A stretch of 64,000 bases of DNA, taken from the NCBI RefSeq assembly GCF_018812025.1, contig NC_063044.1:41967243-42031242 (forward strand), written 5' to 3'. This DNA is from Megalobrama amblycephala. Its lineage: Eukaryota; Chordata; Actinopteri; Cypriniformes; Xenocyprididae. Below are positions 1-9,237 of the stretch, one piece after another. Both the position numbers and the translations under genes were made by a program. The notes beneath the pieces were generated by a model. That model did not search any database, had not been told where the DNA came from, and saw only the letters and a program-made list of their open reading frames with translations. The first letter of the stretch is position 1. The number at the start of each line of letters is the position of its first letter.

Positions 1-436
1 CTGATCGGTTGCATCCGGCCGAAGCCGATGTTGAACACACCTTTTGCTTCACGACCATGTGATCCTTTGAAGATGTCTAAATGATGTCACATCCTGTCAC
101 ATGATATTGACCGCATAACTTGATCCAAAATGGTCCCTTTATATTGGTTACTCCGAATGAGTATGTTATAAAATCATGCCAGAATAAAAATTATATACAT
201 TTATTTCATTTTAAGATATTTTAATCACAAATGAAATGGCTATATTGGCCTTTGGACGGTTAACACTAAATCTTTAAAATACATTTATATGTAGCAAAAT
301 ATAATTAAAACCTTTTGGATTCAATAAAAGAGATCTAGTTGTACTACCTTACATACTTTGGATGTCATATCTTTGTTTTTTATTATTATTAAGGCTTTTG
401 GACAAAAAAATGACCCGTCACGTCACTGACCATATA
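1..436. other. AT-rich non-coding stretch
   Basis: I see no gene, structured RNA or recognisable repeat terminus here. The sequence is AT-rich and runs up to the TA target site of the Tc1-like element. Confidence 0.5.
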
Positions 437-2004
437 CAGGTGCTGGTCATATAATTAGAATATCGTGAAAAAGTTCATTTTTTTATTGTAAATTATTTTT
501 AAAAATGAAACTTTCATATATTCTTGATTCCCTACATGTAAAGTAAAACATTTCAAAAGGTTTTTTTTTTTTTTTTTTTAATTTTGATGATTAGAGCGTA
601 CAGCTAATGAAAGTCCAAAATCCAGTATCTCAAAATATTAGAATATTTCCTAAAATCAATCAAAAAATGGATTTTCAAAACAGAAAAGTTCAAGTTCTTT
701 AAAGTATGTTCATTTGTACACTCAATACTTGGTCGGCAGCACATATTACACCAAATGACTTGCTCTGGCACAAATTACAGCATCAGTGAAGTGTGGCATG
801 GAAGTGATCAGCCTGTGGCACTGCTGAGGCACTATTGAGCCTTCAGATCATCTGTATATTGTTGGATCGACTGATTCTCATCTTTCTCTTGAAAATATCC
901 CATAGATTCAGGGGTCAGGCATGTTGGCTGGCCAATAAAGCACAGTAATATCATGGTCAGCAAACCACTTGGAAGTGGTTTTTGCACTGTGGGCAGGTGC
1001 TAAAGTCCTGCTGGAAAAGGAAATCAGCATCTCCATAAATCTTGTCAGCAGATGGAAGCATAAAGTGCTCCAAAATCTCCTGGAAGATGGCTGCATTGAC
1101 TTTGCACTTGATAAAACACAATGGACCAACACCAGCAGACTTCATGCCCCCCAAATCATTACTGACTTCAGATACTTCAAACTAGACTTCAAGAAGCTTG
1201 GATTCTGTGCCTCTCCAGTCTTCCTTCAGACTCTGGGACCATGATTTCAACATGAAATGCAAAATTTACTTTTATCTGAAAAGAGGACTTTCGACCACTG
1301 TTCACTGTCCAGTTCTTTTTCTCCTTAGCCCAGGTAAGATGCTTCTGATGTTGTTTCTGTTTCAGAAGTGGCTTGGTAGTCCTTTTCCTGAAGATGTCTG
1401 AGTGTGGTGACTCTTGATGCGCTGACTCCGGCTTCATTCTACTCATTGTGAAGCTCTCCCAAGTGTTTGAATCGGCTTTACTTGACAGTATTCTCAAGCT
1501 TGTGGTCATCCCTGTTGCTTGTGCACCTTTGCCTACCAAATTTCTTCCTTCTAGTCAACTTTGCATTCAATATGCTTTGATACATCACTCTGTAAACAGC
1601 CACCACATTCAGTAATGACCATCTGTGACTTACTCTCTTTGTGGAGGCTGTCAATGATTGTCTCCTGGACCATTGCCAAGTCAGCAGTCTTCCCCATTAG
1701 TGTGGTTTCAAAGAACAAGAGATATCCGGAATTTATACTGTAGGGATGGTCATTTAATGAAACTAAAATGTAAATATTCTAATATTTTGAGATACTGGAT
1801 TTTGGACTTTCATTAGCTGTACCCTCTAATCAACAAATTAAAAAAAAAAATAAATAAATAAATAAATAAATAAACTTTTGAAATGTTTTACTTTACATGT
1901 AGGGAATCTAGTATAAATGAAAGTTTCATTTTTTTAAATAATTTACAATAAAAAAAAAAAAAATTAACTTCATCACGATATTCTAATTATATGACCAGCA
2001 CCTG
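437..2004 (-). mobile_element. Tc1-like DNA transposon, long inverted repeats, inactive
   Basis: The left end begins CAGGTGCTGGTCAT just after a TA, and the right end closes with the reverse complement ATGACCAGCACCTG. The terminal inverted repeats are long: about 437-653 on the left and about 1765-2004 on the right. Each carries the same AGAATATC-like motif twice, at the outer tip and again near the inner edge. This IR/DR layout is known from fish Tc1 elements such as Sleeping Beauty. A decayed transposase lies between them on the minus strand. The right-hand flank reads TG instead of TA, so the duplicated TA has probably mutated. The arms have diverged through poly-A/T and (AAAT)n expansions, which suggests an old copy. 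Confidence 0.9.
720..1697 (-). pseudogene. Tc1-family transposase pseudogene
   Basis: Read on the minus strand from an ATG at 1697, the protein opens MGKTADLAMVQETIIDSLHK, the usual N-terminus of fish Tc1 transposases. A stop follows near 1550. Another frame (1539-1189) holds the linker and the TWAKEKKNWTV motif before the catalytic core. A third frame (1154-957) holds the core segment with LCFIK, MLPSADK and FQQD, the second catalytic aspartate. The fourth piece (1132-908) holds the overlapping APAHSAK segment and WPANMPD, then a stop. The family normally has a conserved NPIEN-like motif with the third catalytic acid after the PD. Here a short deletion appears to have removed it. At least three frame changes, in-frame stops and this deletion make it non-functional. 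Intact relatives are about 340 residues long. Confidence 0.88.
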
Positions 2005-2030
2005 TGTGTGTGTATATATATATACACTGC
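2005..2030. repeat. (TG)n(TA)n microsatellite
   Basis: A short TG then TA dinucleotide run abuts the right end of the Tc1-like element. Confidence 0.75.
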
Positions 2031-2203
2031 TTGATGCTTAATATTTTTTTAGGAACTGTGATACATTTTTTTTAGGATTCTTTGTTGAATATACATTTCA
2101 AAAGTACAGCATTTATTCGAAATAGATAATATATTAGATAGAAATATTGTTTGTAAGAATGTAAAAGTCTTTACTGTCACTTTTGATCAATTTAATCTTA
2201 TTA
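2029..2203 (-). repeat. Dispersed teleost repeat fragment (minus orientation)
   Basis: The segment contains in order GTGATACATTTTTTTTAGGATTCTTTG, then an AGCATTTATTCGAAATAGA-like block, then TCTTTACTGTCACTTTTGATCAA. I recognise this order from a very common fish repeat, here inverted. Other pieces of what looks like the same family lie at 11866-12195, 31681-31712, 52675-52770 and 56084-56168. I cannot assign the family to a class from these fragments. Confidence 0.5.
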
Positions 2204-3459
2204 ACCCTATTATTTTGGGGTGAACTATTCCTGAACCTAATAAGATATGTATAAAAGCATCGTTCAACTGTGAAAGAAATTGGAATCAAATGTTTACATA
2301 ATAACTATTCTTCTATTTAACTGATTATTCCATTCAGATTGAAACTCCACTTAGATCAAGCTCAACTGGATATTTTTGAGTTGCTTGCACAAATACTTTT
2401 CCTTCAGTCATATTATTAAGGCTGTATTTAAACATAGCTATCTTCTCAAATGTTTTTTTTTTTTTTTTCTGTTTTTAAACCCACTTCTGATGAACGCAAA
2501 ACCTGGCACAGTCTCTCTTTAAAGATTACCAGGAGAATACTGATAAAACTTCCATTTGGCAACATGTCTTTCTCAAAGTAGACGAGACACTGTCTGGGCG
2601 AAGACTCAAATTGCCTTCATCTCCACCTCCTCTCCTAGTTGGACTCGTCAGAAACCTCCTCGGTGCTGCTCATTTTCCTGTGGCCTGTTGAACACGCAGC
2701 GGTCGCTTACCTTTAGGAAAGGTCAAGCGCTGAACACTTCTCCAGGCAACAGAGTTGGGCTAATTAAGCTTCAGCAGTGGAGAATTCTGAATCCCCAGAC
2801 GCCCGGCTCAGAGAGAGAGGAGACCTCGGCAGGTCATGGCCATCTTGTCCCAGATTCATGCCTGTGTATGCCATTTGCATTCTCTTGTAGTCAATGCACG
2901 ATAAAATCCCTCAGGAACATCCGTGGTAAGTTCGAAAATTTCTATGACAGCAAAGGAGAGAGGATTTTGAGATGCTCTGAGCAAAAAAACTGCTTGATGA
3001 ATGAGGTTGGGAATGTTTTCTGTCACTGGCTCTGCCTTGGCGACAATCACTGAACTAGACACTAAACTGAAGGTCTGGTTGTATTAATTTCAAAGCGCAG
3101 AACTGGGGGTGAAATGTTACACATAAGGTGTGTTAGGTGATCAGAGTACTGTTTTTTAACGTGTTACTTGCTAAATTTACAACTTTTTTAAATAAATAAC
3201 ATGGGCTCTTTTTCTATTTATTTAATTTATTAATTCTATGTGTCACAAATTCTTGTGATATTAAAAAGTGACAACATTTCTTGTTGAGGTGAAATGCTGT
3301 CTTGCCATATCAGCATGACTCTTCTTTCTTCATGTTGGGAGAAACAGGAGGCATATTTAAGGTGCACAAGCACTATAGAAGTTGTTGTATATATGTAAAT
3401 ATGTGTAAATATTATGGGTATTTTATTGATCATGACATTTGCCTTTCAAATTACCCTAA
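2204..3459. other. Non-coding stretch without recognised features
   Basis: A poly-T run lies near 2453-2469. A forward reading frame at 2556-3053 has no recognisable domain and biased, low-information composition, and I do not accept it as a gene. The GC content rises locally between about 2570 and 2860. A regulatory element there is possible, but nothing in the sequence shows it. Confidence 0.4.
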
Positions 3460-3848
3460 AGGCAGGAACACACCAAGCTGACGCCGACGAACTAGCGACG
3501 ACAAAAGCAGACTGTTGGGTTGGATCATGTCGGCAGTGTCTGGGTCCAAAGTTGCCCTGACACACCAAACCAACGCCAGACACTCGACGGCCAAGTAGCA
3601 TGTCAGTTCTGTGCCTGCGTGAGATGAAATGCCTTTCCATACCAGCAGGTGGCAGTAGCTGAACAGCCAATCAGAATGATCAGATGGCCCGACGAGCTCA
3701 GACGCTGATTCAAGATGTCGAATCGGCCGAAAAAAAAGCAGACGAGGACCAACTTCAGCCGACGGTGCGGAACACACTGAGAAAACGTAGTCGGCCGATG
3801 AATATAAACTGCCTGACTGCCGACCATCGGCTTGATGTGTTCCTGCCT
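3460..3848 (+). mobile_element. Miniature element with TAA target duplication (PIF/Harbinger-like)
   Basis: The termini are imperfect inverted repeats, AGGCAGGAACACACCAAGC on the left and GCTTGATGTGTTCCTGCCT on the right. TAA lies directly outside both ends (3457-3459 and 3849-3851). A 3-bp TWA duplication is typical of PIF/Harbinger elements, so this 389-bp copy is probably a non-autonomous member. The interior is GC-rich with many CGAC/GTCGG motifs. The reading frames seen here are by-products. The sister copy at 61350-61683 lies in the opposite orientation and has the same flanking TAA. Confidence 0.82.
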
Positions 3849-3851
3849 TAA

Positions 3852-4010
3852 GGGGCCATTTAAACAACACAGTTTTTAACTAAAAACCATTTACTTTCAC
3901 AACAACGCCATTTGGGGGACCTGAAAACACAAGCTTTTGAAAATGGTTTGAATAAATTTGTGAAAACGGTGATGTCATGCGCATGCGTGTTATGTATTCA
4001 TTAACATAAA
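3852..4010 (+). repeat. Dispersed repeat sharing sequence with 15147-15910
   Basis: The blocks ACAACGCCATTTGGGGGACC and GTGATGTCATGCGCATGCGT have close counterparts near 15220-15245 and 15345-15366. I read this as a fragment of the same unclassified dispersed element. The Harbinger-like element directly to the left may have cut it. Confidence 0.5.
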
Positions 4011-4137
4011 CTAACAATGAGCATTTTTACAACATTATTGGCCAGCTCCTGTGTAGAGCTGCACGATTCTGAATATAGGCTACAACTAAACAAAATAGCA
4101 TGTAATTTACTAGAGGTTCTGACATAATATTAATTGC

Positions 4138-4192
4138 TGGATTCTAATTGCTGTAAAAAAAAAAAAAAAAAAAAAGAAATGAAAAAAAAAAA
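4138..4192. repeat. Poly-A rich tract
   Basis: Two adenine runs are separated by GAAATG. No retroposon head can be recognised upstream. Confidence 0.6.
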
Positions 4193-4251
4193 GGTTTAAT
4201 TAATTTGAATGAATTATTTTTAAAAAAAATGTTTTGAACGATGCCAATGAA

Positions 4252-5844
4252 TTAGATTAGTTCACTTTCAAATTAAAATTTCCTGATAATTTACTCACCA
4301 ACATGTTATCCAAGATGTTCATGTCTTTCTTTCTTCAGTCGAAAAGAAATTAAGGTTTTTGATGAAAACATTCCAGGATTTTTCTCCTTATAGTGGAGTT
4401 CAATGAAGCCCAAATGGTTGAAGGTCAAAATTACAGTTTACAGCGATCCCAGACGAGGAATAAGGGTCTTATCTAGAGAAACCATCGCTCATTTTCTAAA
4501 AAAAAAAACATTTTTATATGTTTTAACCATAAATGCTCATCTTGAACTAGCTCTCTTCTTCTTCTTCTTCCTCTCTATTTGAATTCCAGCAGTGTATTAC
4601 TGCCTTCCACAGGTCAAAGTTTGAACTAAATTGCCATATACAATATGCTTGTGCAAGTATATAACAATTAGTTCAAACTTTGACCTGTGGAGGGAAGTAA
4701 TACACTTAGCAGTGACTACACTGCTGGAATTCAAATAGAGAAGAAGAAGAAGAAGAAGAAGAAGAGAGAGCTAGTTCAAGATGAGCATTTATTGTTAAAA
4801 CTTTTTTTTTTTTTTAGAAAATGAGCGATGGTTTCTCTAGATAAGACCCTTATTTCTCGTCTGGGATCGTGTAGAACGTTTTGAAGCTGCAAAGAAACTT
4901 TAATTTTGACCTTCAACCATTTGAGCTCCATTGAAGTCCACTATAAGGAGAAAAATCCTGCACTGTAAAAAAAAATCCCAGTAAAATTTACGGTAAAAAA
5001 ATGGCAGCTGTGGTTGCCAGAACTTTACCGTAAAAAATACAGTAGGAACGGAAAAAAAAATCTGTTAAATTTACGGTAAAATAACGTATTTCATTAACTG
5101 ATATAATGTTAATTTACCAACCTAATGAAGTACTAATATCTGTTTTGTACCTTTATAATACACTGACAGTCACCAAACACAGTGGTGATGAGAGTCACAT
5201 GATGAATCAAAGTTCATCACAAGCAGCTTTTCCACAAGCTGAGGAGGACAATACTAATATATAGAAGGTGCACACAGTGTCATTCACACACACACTAAAC
5301 ACCATCATGGTAACATGCATGAAATTTTAAAAATGCAATAAACATTAATTTAACAACATTAGATGTAACATAAAACCCTAATGTACATAACTGATTAGAA
5401 AAAAAAATGAGAAAAACTAAGAAGAAACAGAGTTATTTCAACGAAAATATATCAAATGTGAAGTGTCACGCAGGGAATTGTGGGAATGTCAATTTACGGT
5501 TTTTCACTGTAAATTTTACAATGAATTGTTATTTTTCACTTCCAAAAACTGTTAATTTAATGGTATTTTACTGTAAAATTACATTAAATGTACCGTTAAA
5601 TCTATTACAGTTATTCACCGTATATAGTACGGAAACTTTCTGTAAACCAATTGACAGTTTTTCACGGCAGCATTTTTACAGTCTTTTACTGTTAAAATCA
5701 CGGTCATTTTTACAGTGTGGAATGTTTTTATCAAAAACCTTCATTTCTTTTCGACTGAAGAAAGAAAGACATGAACATCTTGGATGACATGGGGGTGAGT
5801 AAATTATCAGGAAATTTTCATTTGAAAGTGAACTAATCCTTTAA
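4252..5844. mobile_element. Fold-back element (TTAA type, GATTAGTTCAC termini), interrupted
   Basis: The left arm opens GATTAGTTCACTTTCAAATT and the right arm closes with its near reverse complement, AAGTGAACTAATCC followed by TTAA. The arms are hundreds of bases long. They contain matching blocks such as TTCATGTCTTTCTTTCTTCA, an (GAA)n/(TTC)n tract and a small hairpin centre around 4640. The right arm is split at 4961 by a CACTG-ended element. Two partial relatives lie at 46595 and 53948. Known fish fold-back elements such as Angel have a similar design, but I have not verified that assignment. Confidence 0.8.
4961..5717 (+). mobile_element. CACTG-ended non-autonomous element nested in the fold-back element
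   Basis: The insert begins CACTGTAAAAAAAAATCCC and ends ATTTTTACAGTG. TG lies outside both ends (4959-4960 and 5718-5719). If one TG is removed, the host sequence reads AATCCTGGAATG, exactly as in the uninterrupted relatives, so this is a clean insertion. CACTG termini with a 2-bp duplication fit animal EnSpm/CACTA-type elements. The interior is rich in TTTACGGTAAA and TTTACTGT motifs in both orientations, which may be transposase-binding repeats. The reading frame at 5407-5787 is incidental. Confidence 0.8.
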
Positions 5845-7383
5845 TGACAAAATTAACTAAAAGTAACATCCCCCACATTGTCAAAGAGTGCTCAACACTG
5901 CCTGATTTGATTTCTTGTTTTTGTGTTTACTTACTTCACTTGACACTTCACAGGTACTTGACAAGGATGCATATACTCTGATTGTGTCACTTTCATAAGC
6001 CATTGCGCTTTACAGAAATTGAAGCAATTCCACACCATTTACCGGCGCTTGCGGTTCTGCGTTAAATACATTCTCACAGAGCTATTACTGCGGGTGAGAT
6101 CACAGACGGCTCTGCTTGGAACGATGCATCAACCCATTACGCAACAATGGTCATAATGCCAGTGCATTAGCTAAATCCTGCGTCCACTACTCTGGCAAGA
6201 GGCCGTGCAGATGATATTCACAGATGTAAATGAGCACCAGCGACTGGGTCTGCATTATAAACATTCCTGTGGTGAGAGAGATTAATTATCTCACATTCAC
6301 ACCCCTAAAACGCCTTGTACACTTTCTGTCCACCTCCACACTCCAGTGAGCGAAATGCTAAAGACGCACCACATGAGCTAACAACTGAAATTACAAAACT
6401 CTCATACATAATTCCACAGCTCTGTGATATAATGGGGGCTAAAAACAAGGAACTGTGAGTTGTTTTAGAGTATATGGAAAGAAAAGGAGGAAACTGGTTG
6501 CATGGTTGGTTGTCTCATTGAGAACTGTGGAACAGTGTAACAGCATCCTCAGTTCTGATATATTGCAATAGTTTTGCTATAAAGAGTCAGGAGCAATTTG
6601 TTCCAATTGAGCTGAACACAAAAGGCATCCGTGTGAATTATGTGTTTTGAGCAATAAAATAACTGAAGGCCTTCATAACCCAATTTGTGGCTGCCAGAAA
6701 CTGTGGTTAGCACTTTTCCTGTAACAGTTAATTTGCTAATGTCAAATTCATGTTTTTACAGCATCAGTAACTCTGACAGAATAGTGACAAATATTGACGA
6801 AAAGGTCTCTGTCTGAAATTGTTCAGTGACAATAAGTAATGAATTTCTTTCTTTTGTGGAACACTATAGGGAAGAATATTCTGGCCACTATTTTCAATGC
6901 AATGAACATGAATGAGAACTAGGGCTTCAAAAAATAAATAAATAAAAATGCAGAAGCACCCTAAAAATATATTAAAAGTATAGCCCATATGATTGATGTA
7001 CTATACATCAACTATTCTAAAGCCATATAATAGCTCTGTGTGTTATTCATTGATAATCTTCCCCTTCACTGAACTGGATCACTGAGTTAGTGAGTTAAAT
7101 TAATCTCTTAAATTATTAAACAAACAACTACTGTAGTTATTAATGCAAGGGCAATAAATAACTATGTTTTATAAACATGTATATTGCATCATATATTATG
7201 TGTAAAAGTTACAAGAAAAACAGGAGGTAAGGGAAAACACCTTAAAAAAATAAACAAATAGAACTTAAGTGTGGGCTACACATACCTTGTGAGGAGGAGA
7301 TCTTGTTTTGGTAATTGAGCAGACCTATTGCCAATAATTTCACATCGTTGCACAGATTTGTCTTAAGAAATGTGACACGCCGT
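5845..7383. other. Non-coding stretch without recognised features
   Basis: AT-rich unique-looking sequence. I see a short (AAAT)n run near 6932-6948 and nothing that supports a gene. Confidence 0.45.
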
Positions 7384-7661
7384 TGTCACGGATCCCTTGT
7401 CTCCCGGACTCCAAATCCCATGATCCTCTTGTCTCCTCACCTGCACTCACTTCCCTCGTCAGCTCCTCAGCATCAGGGATCACCTGCACCTGTTCCTGAT
7501 CATCATCACTCCCTATATAATGGACTCACTCCCTTCACTCCTTGTCTGTCCTAAATGTTTTATCGTTTATGTTGGCTGTTGTTATTCTCTTCGTTTCATT
7601 AAAGTACCCATATTGTGGATTTCTGTGACTGCCTCATCTTTTGCAACCACCAACCGTAACA
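7384..7661 (+). repeat. 5' LTR
   Basis: It runs from TGTCACGG to GTAACA and contains a TATATAA motif near 7514-7520 and ATTAAA near 7599, plausible promoter and polyadenylation signals. Its first 176 bp match the 3' LTR almost perfectly, while the last 102 bp do not. Confidence 0.88.
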
Positions 7662-7681
7662 GAAGGACAGACCCAAAACCG

Positions 7682-8989
7682 ATGGGATATCCACAAGGTA
7701 CAATGGGAATTTTCCTAATTCCTGAGCACCCCGACCCTCTCCGGGCGGAAGAAAGACTTTGCCATTTGCGGCAGGGTGGCAGGCCGTTGGAGAGGTATGT
7801 GGAGGAGTTTTTGGAGGTTTCCTATTTGGTGAGCTGGACCGATGCCTGTATTAACGTTGTGTTTCTGATGGGACTGGACCGGGATGTAATTCGTTATGAC
7901 GAACCAGCCTGTAATTTCTCCTTAGTCGATTCTCTAAATTTGATTCTCTCCTTAAATGGTTCTAACTTTGAAGTCAGTGAAATTCAAAGTATCCAGAGTC
8001 CCGGCCCAGCCCCATCAGCAACGTATCGGGCATCGCCAGCTCACCTTACCCCAAAACCCTGCACATACCGCTTCAACGGTCCTGCCCACTCCTGGCCGCC
8101 CGCCGCCGCCGAGCCTGCACCTCCAGTCTCCGCCGCCGAGCCTGCACCTCCAGTCTCCGCCGCCGAGCCTGCACCTCCAGTCTCCGCCGCCGAGCCTGCA
8201 CCTCCAGTCTCCGCCGCCGAGCCTGCACCTCCAGTCTCCGCCGCCGAGCCTGCACCTCCAGTCTCCGCCGCCGAGCCTGCACCTCCAGTCTCCGCCGCCG
8301 AGCCTGCACCTCCAGTCTCCGCCGCCGAGCCTGCACCTCCAGTCTCCGCCGCCGAGCCTGCACCTCCAGTCTCCGCCGCCGAGCCTGCACCTCCAGTCTC
8401 CGCCGCCGAGCCCTCTGCTCCAGCCTTTCACGGGCCGCCAGAGGATGCTGGCTGGTTGATAGACTTTGTCACAGAGCCCGTCACTCCAGCCCTCAACGAG
8501 CCCTCAGCTCCAATAGCGGCCAACGAGCCCTCATCTCCGGCCTCAGCCGCTTCAGCCTCAGCCGCCGAGCCAGCCGCTACATGCTCCGCTGCCCACGAGC
8601 CCACTCCTGTCCACAAACCCACGCCATTCCGCAGACTCCTGAAGTCCCTCCTTGCCCCCCCCCCCAAAAAAATACTTGGGGAGGTTAAGTACCCAGGGGT
8701 GGGATACATGTGGGTGGGCCTCAAAGAGCACCGTGGCTGCCCACTGCACCTGACCCGCCGTGGCTGCCCAGTGGACCAGTGGACCAGTGGACCAGTGGCT
8801 GCCCACTGCCCAGCCCCCCTCCCCGGTGTTACATCTACGGCGCGAGGACGCGCCTACCGGGAGGGGGAGGTACTGTCACGGATCCCTTGTCTCCCGGACT
8901 CCAAATCCCATGATCCTCTTGTCTCCTCACCTGCACTCACTTCCCTCGTCAGCTCCTCAGCATCACGGATCACCTGCACCTGTTCCTGA
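7682..8989 (+). CDS. Gag-like protein with nonapeptide tandem repeat, LTR retrotransposon
   Basis: The frame is open from within the 5' LTR to a TGA at 8987 inside the 3' LTR. I chose the ATG at 7682 because it is the first one after the LTR, giving about 435 residues. Residues about 20-115 hold the recognisable capsid-like part, with LRQGGRPLERYVEEFL, VFLMGLDRDVIRYD and LNLILSLNGSNFEV. Similar sequences occur in many fish retrotransposon gag proteins. Residues about 140-242 are 11 or so copies of a nine-residue unit, AAEPAPPVS. A proline- and alanine-rich tail follows, with WLIDFVTEP and a P/K-rich stretch. I see no CCHC zinc knuckle and no protease. Nine C and seven A residues in a row near 8656-8672 could cause frameshifts. 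The long open frame may reflect low-stop, GC-rich repeat content as well as selection. Confidence 0.7.
   Translation: MGYPQGTMGIFLIPEHPDPLRAEERLCHLRQGGRPLERYVEEFLEVSYLVSWTDACINVVFLMGLDRDVIRYDEPACNFSLVDSLNLILSLNGSNFEVSEIQSIQSPGPAPSATYRASPAHLTPKPCTYRFNGPAHSWPPAAAEPAPPVSAAEPAPPVSAAEPAPPVSAAEPAPPVSAAEPAPPVSAAEPAPPVSAAEPAPPVSAAEPAPPVSAAEPAPPVSAAEPAPPVSAAEPAPPVSAAEPSAPAFHGPPEDAGWLIDFVTEPVTPALNEPSAPIAANEPSSPASAASASAAEPAATCSAAHEPTPVHKPTPFRRLLKSLLAPPPKKILGEVKYPGVGYMWVGLKEHRGCPLHLTRRGCPVDQWTSGPVAAHCPAPLPGVTSTARGRAYREGEVLSRIPCLPDSKSHDPLVSSPALTSLVSSSASRITCTCS
8104..8409 (+). repeat. 27-bp minisatellite inside the gag-like frame, about 11 copies
   Basis: The unit GCCGAGCCTGCACCTCCAGT plus CTCCGCC repeats head to tail with almost no variation. 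The 27-bp length keeps the frame and encodes AAEPAPPVS each time. Such homogeneity implies recent expansion or gene conversion. Confidence 0.95.
8860..8871 (+). other. Polypurine tract
   Basis: A run of G and A ends two bases before the TG of the 3' LTR. This is the position expected for the primer of plus-strand synthesis. Confidence 0.75.
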
Positions 8990-9152
8990 TCGTCATCACT
9001 CCCTATATAATGGACTCACTCCCTTCACTCCTTGTCTGTCCTAAATGTTATATCCTATATGTTGGTTGTTCGTTTTGCTCCTGCGTTCATTAAAGACCCA
9101 TTCATTGTGGATTTCCGTTTATGTCTCGTCCCTACAACCAGCAACCGTAACA
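8874..9152 (+). repeat. 3' LTR
   Basis: It starts TGTCACGG and ends GTAACA. Its first 176 bp differ from the 5' LTR at two sites. The remaining 103 bp are strongly diverged, although motifs such as TTCATTAAAG and ATTGTGGATTTC are retained. Confidence 0.88.
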
Positions 9153-9237
9153 GTCGTTCATACAAAACACATTAACTTGAACTTGACATGGCGTCGTAAT
9201 TGCGGCGCAACATTAAAATATGTCCGTCACATGTTTA

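Larger units (their letters stand above)
7384..9152 (+). mobile_element. Compact LTR retrotransposon with only a gag-like gene
   Basis: Two direct repeats of 278 and 279 bp bound the element. Each starts TGTCACGGATCC and ends CAACCGTAACA, the canonical TG...CA ends. The flanks are GCCGT (7379-7383) and GTCGT (9153-9157), a 5-bp duplication with one change. A purine run, GGGAGGGGGAGG, sits just before the 3' LTR at 8860-8871 and is the expected polypurine tract. The interior is only about 1.2 kb and encodes a gag-like protein. No protease, reverse transcriptase, RNase H or integrase is present. The element must therefore depend on enzymes from an autonomous relative, probably Ty3/Gypsy type. 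I cannot match the sequence after the 5' LTR to a particular primer tRNA. Confidence 0.88.

Noticed and set aside
2556..3053. Forward frame of 165 residues
   Set aside because: No recognisable domain or homologous motif, no supporting start context, and a frame on the other strand overlaps part of it.
5407..5787. Forward frame of 126 residues
   Set aside because: It runs from inside the CACTG-ended element across the insertion joint into the fold-back element, so it cannot be an ancestral gene.
8015..8459. Open frames in other phases of the 27-bp minisatellite, on both strands
   Set aside because: A 27-bp GC-rich unit without stops leaves several frames open. Only the frame continuous with the gag-like capsid part is credible.
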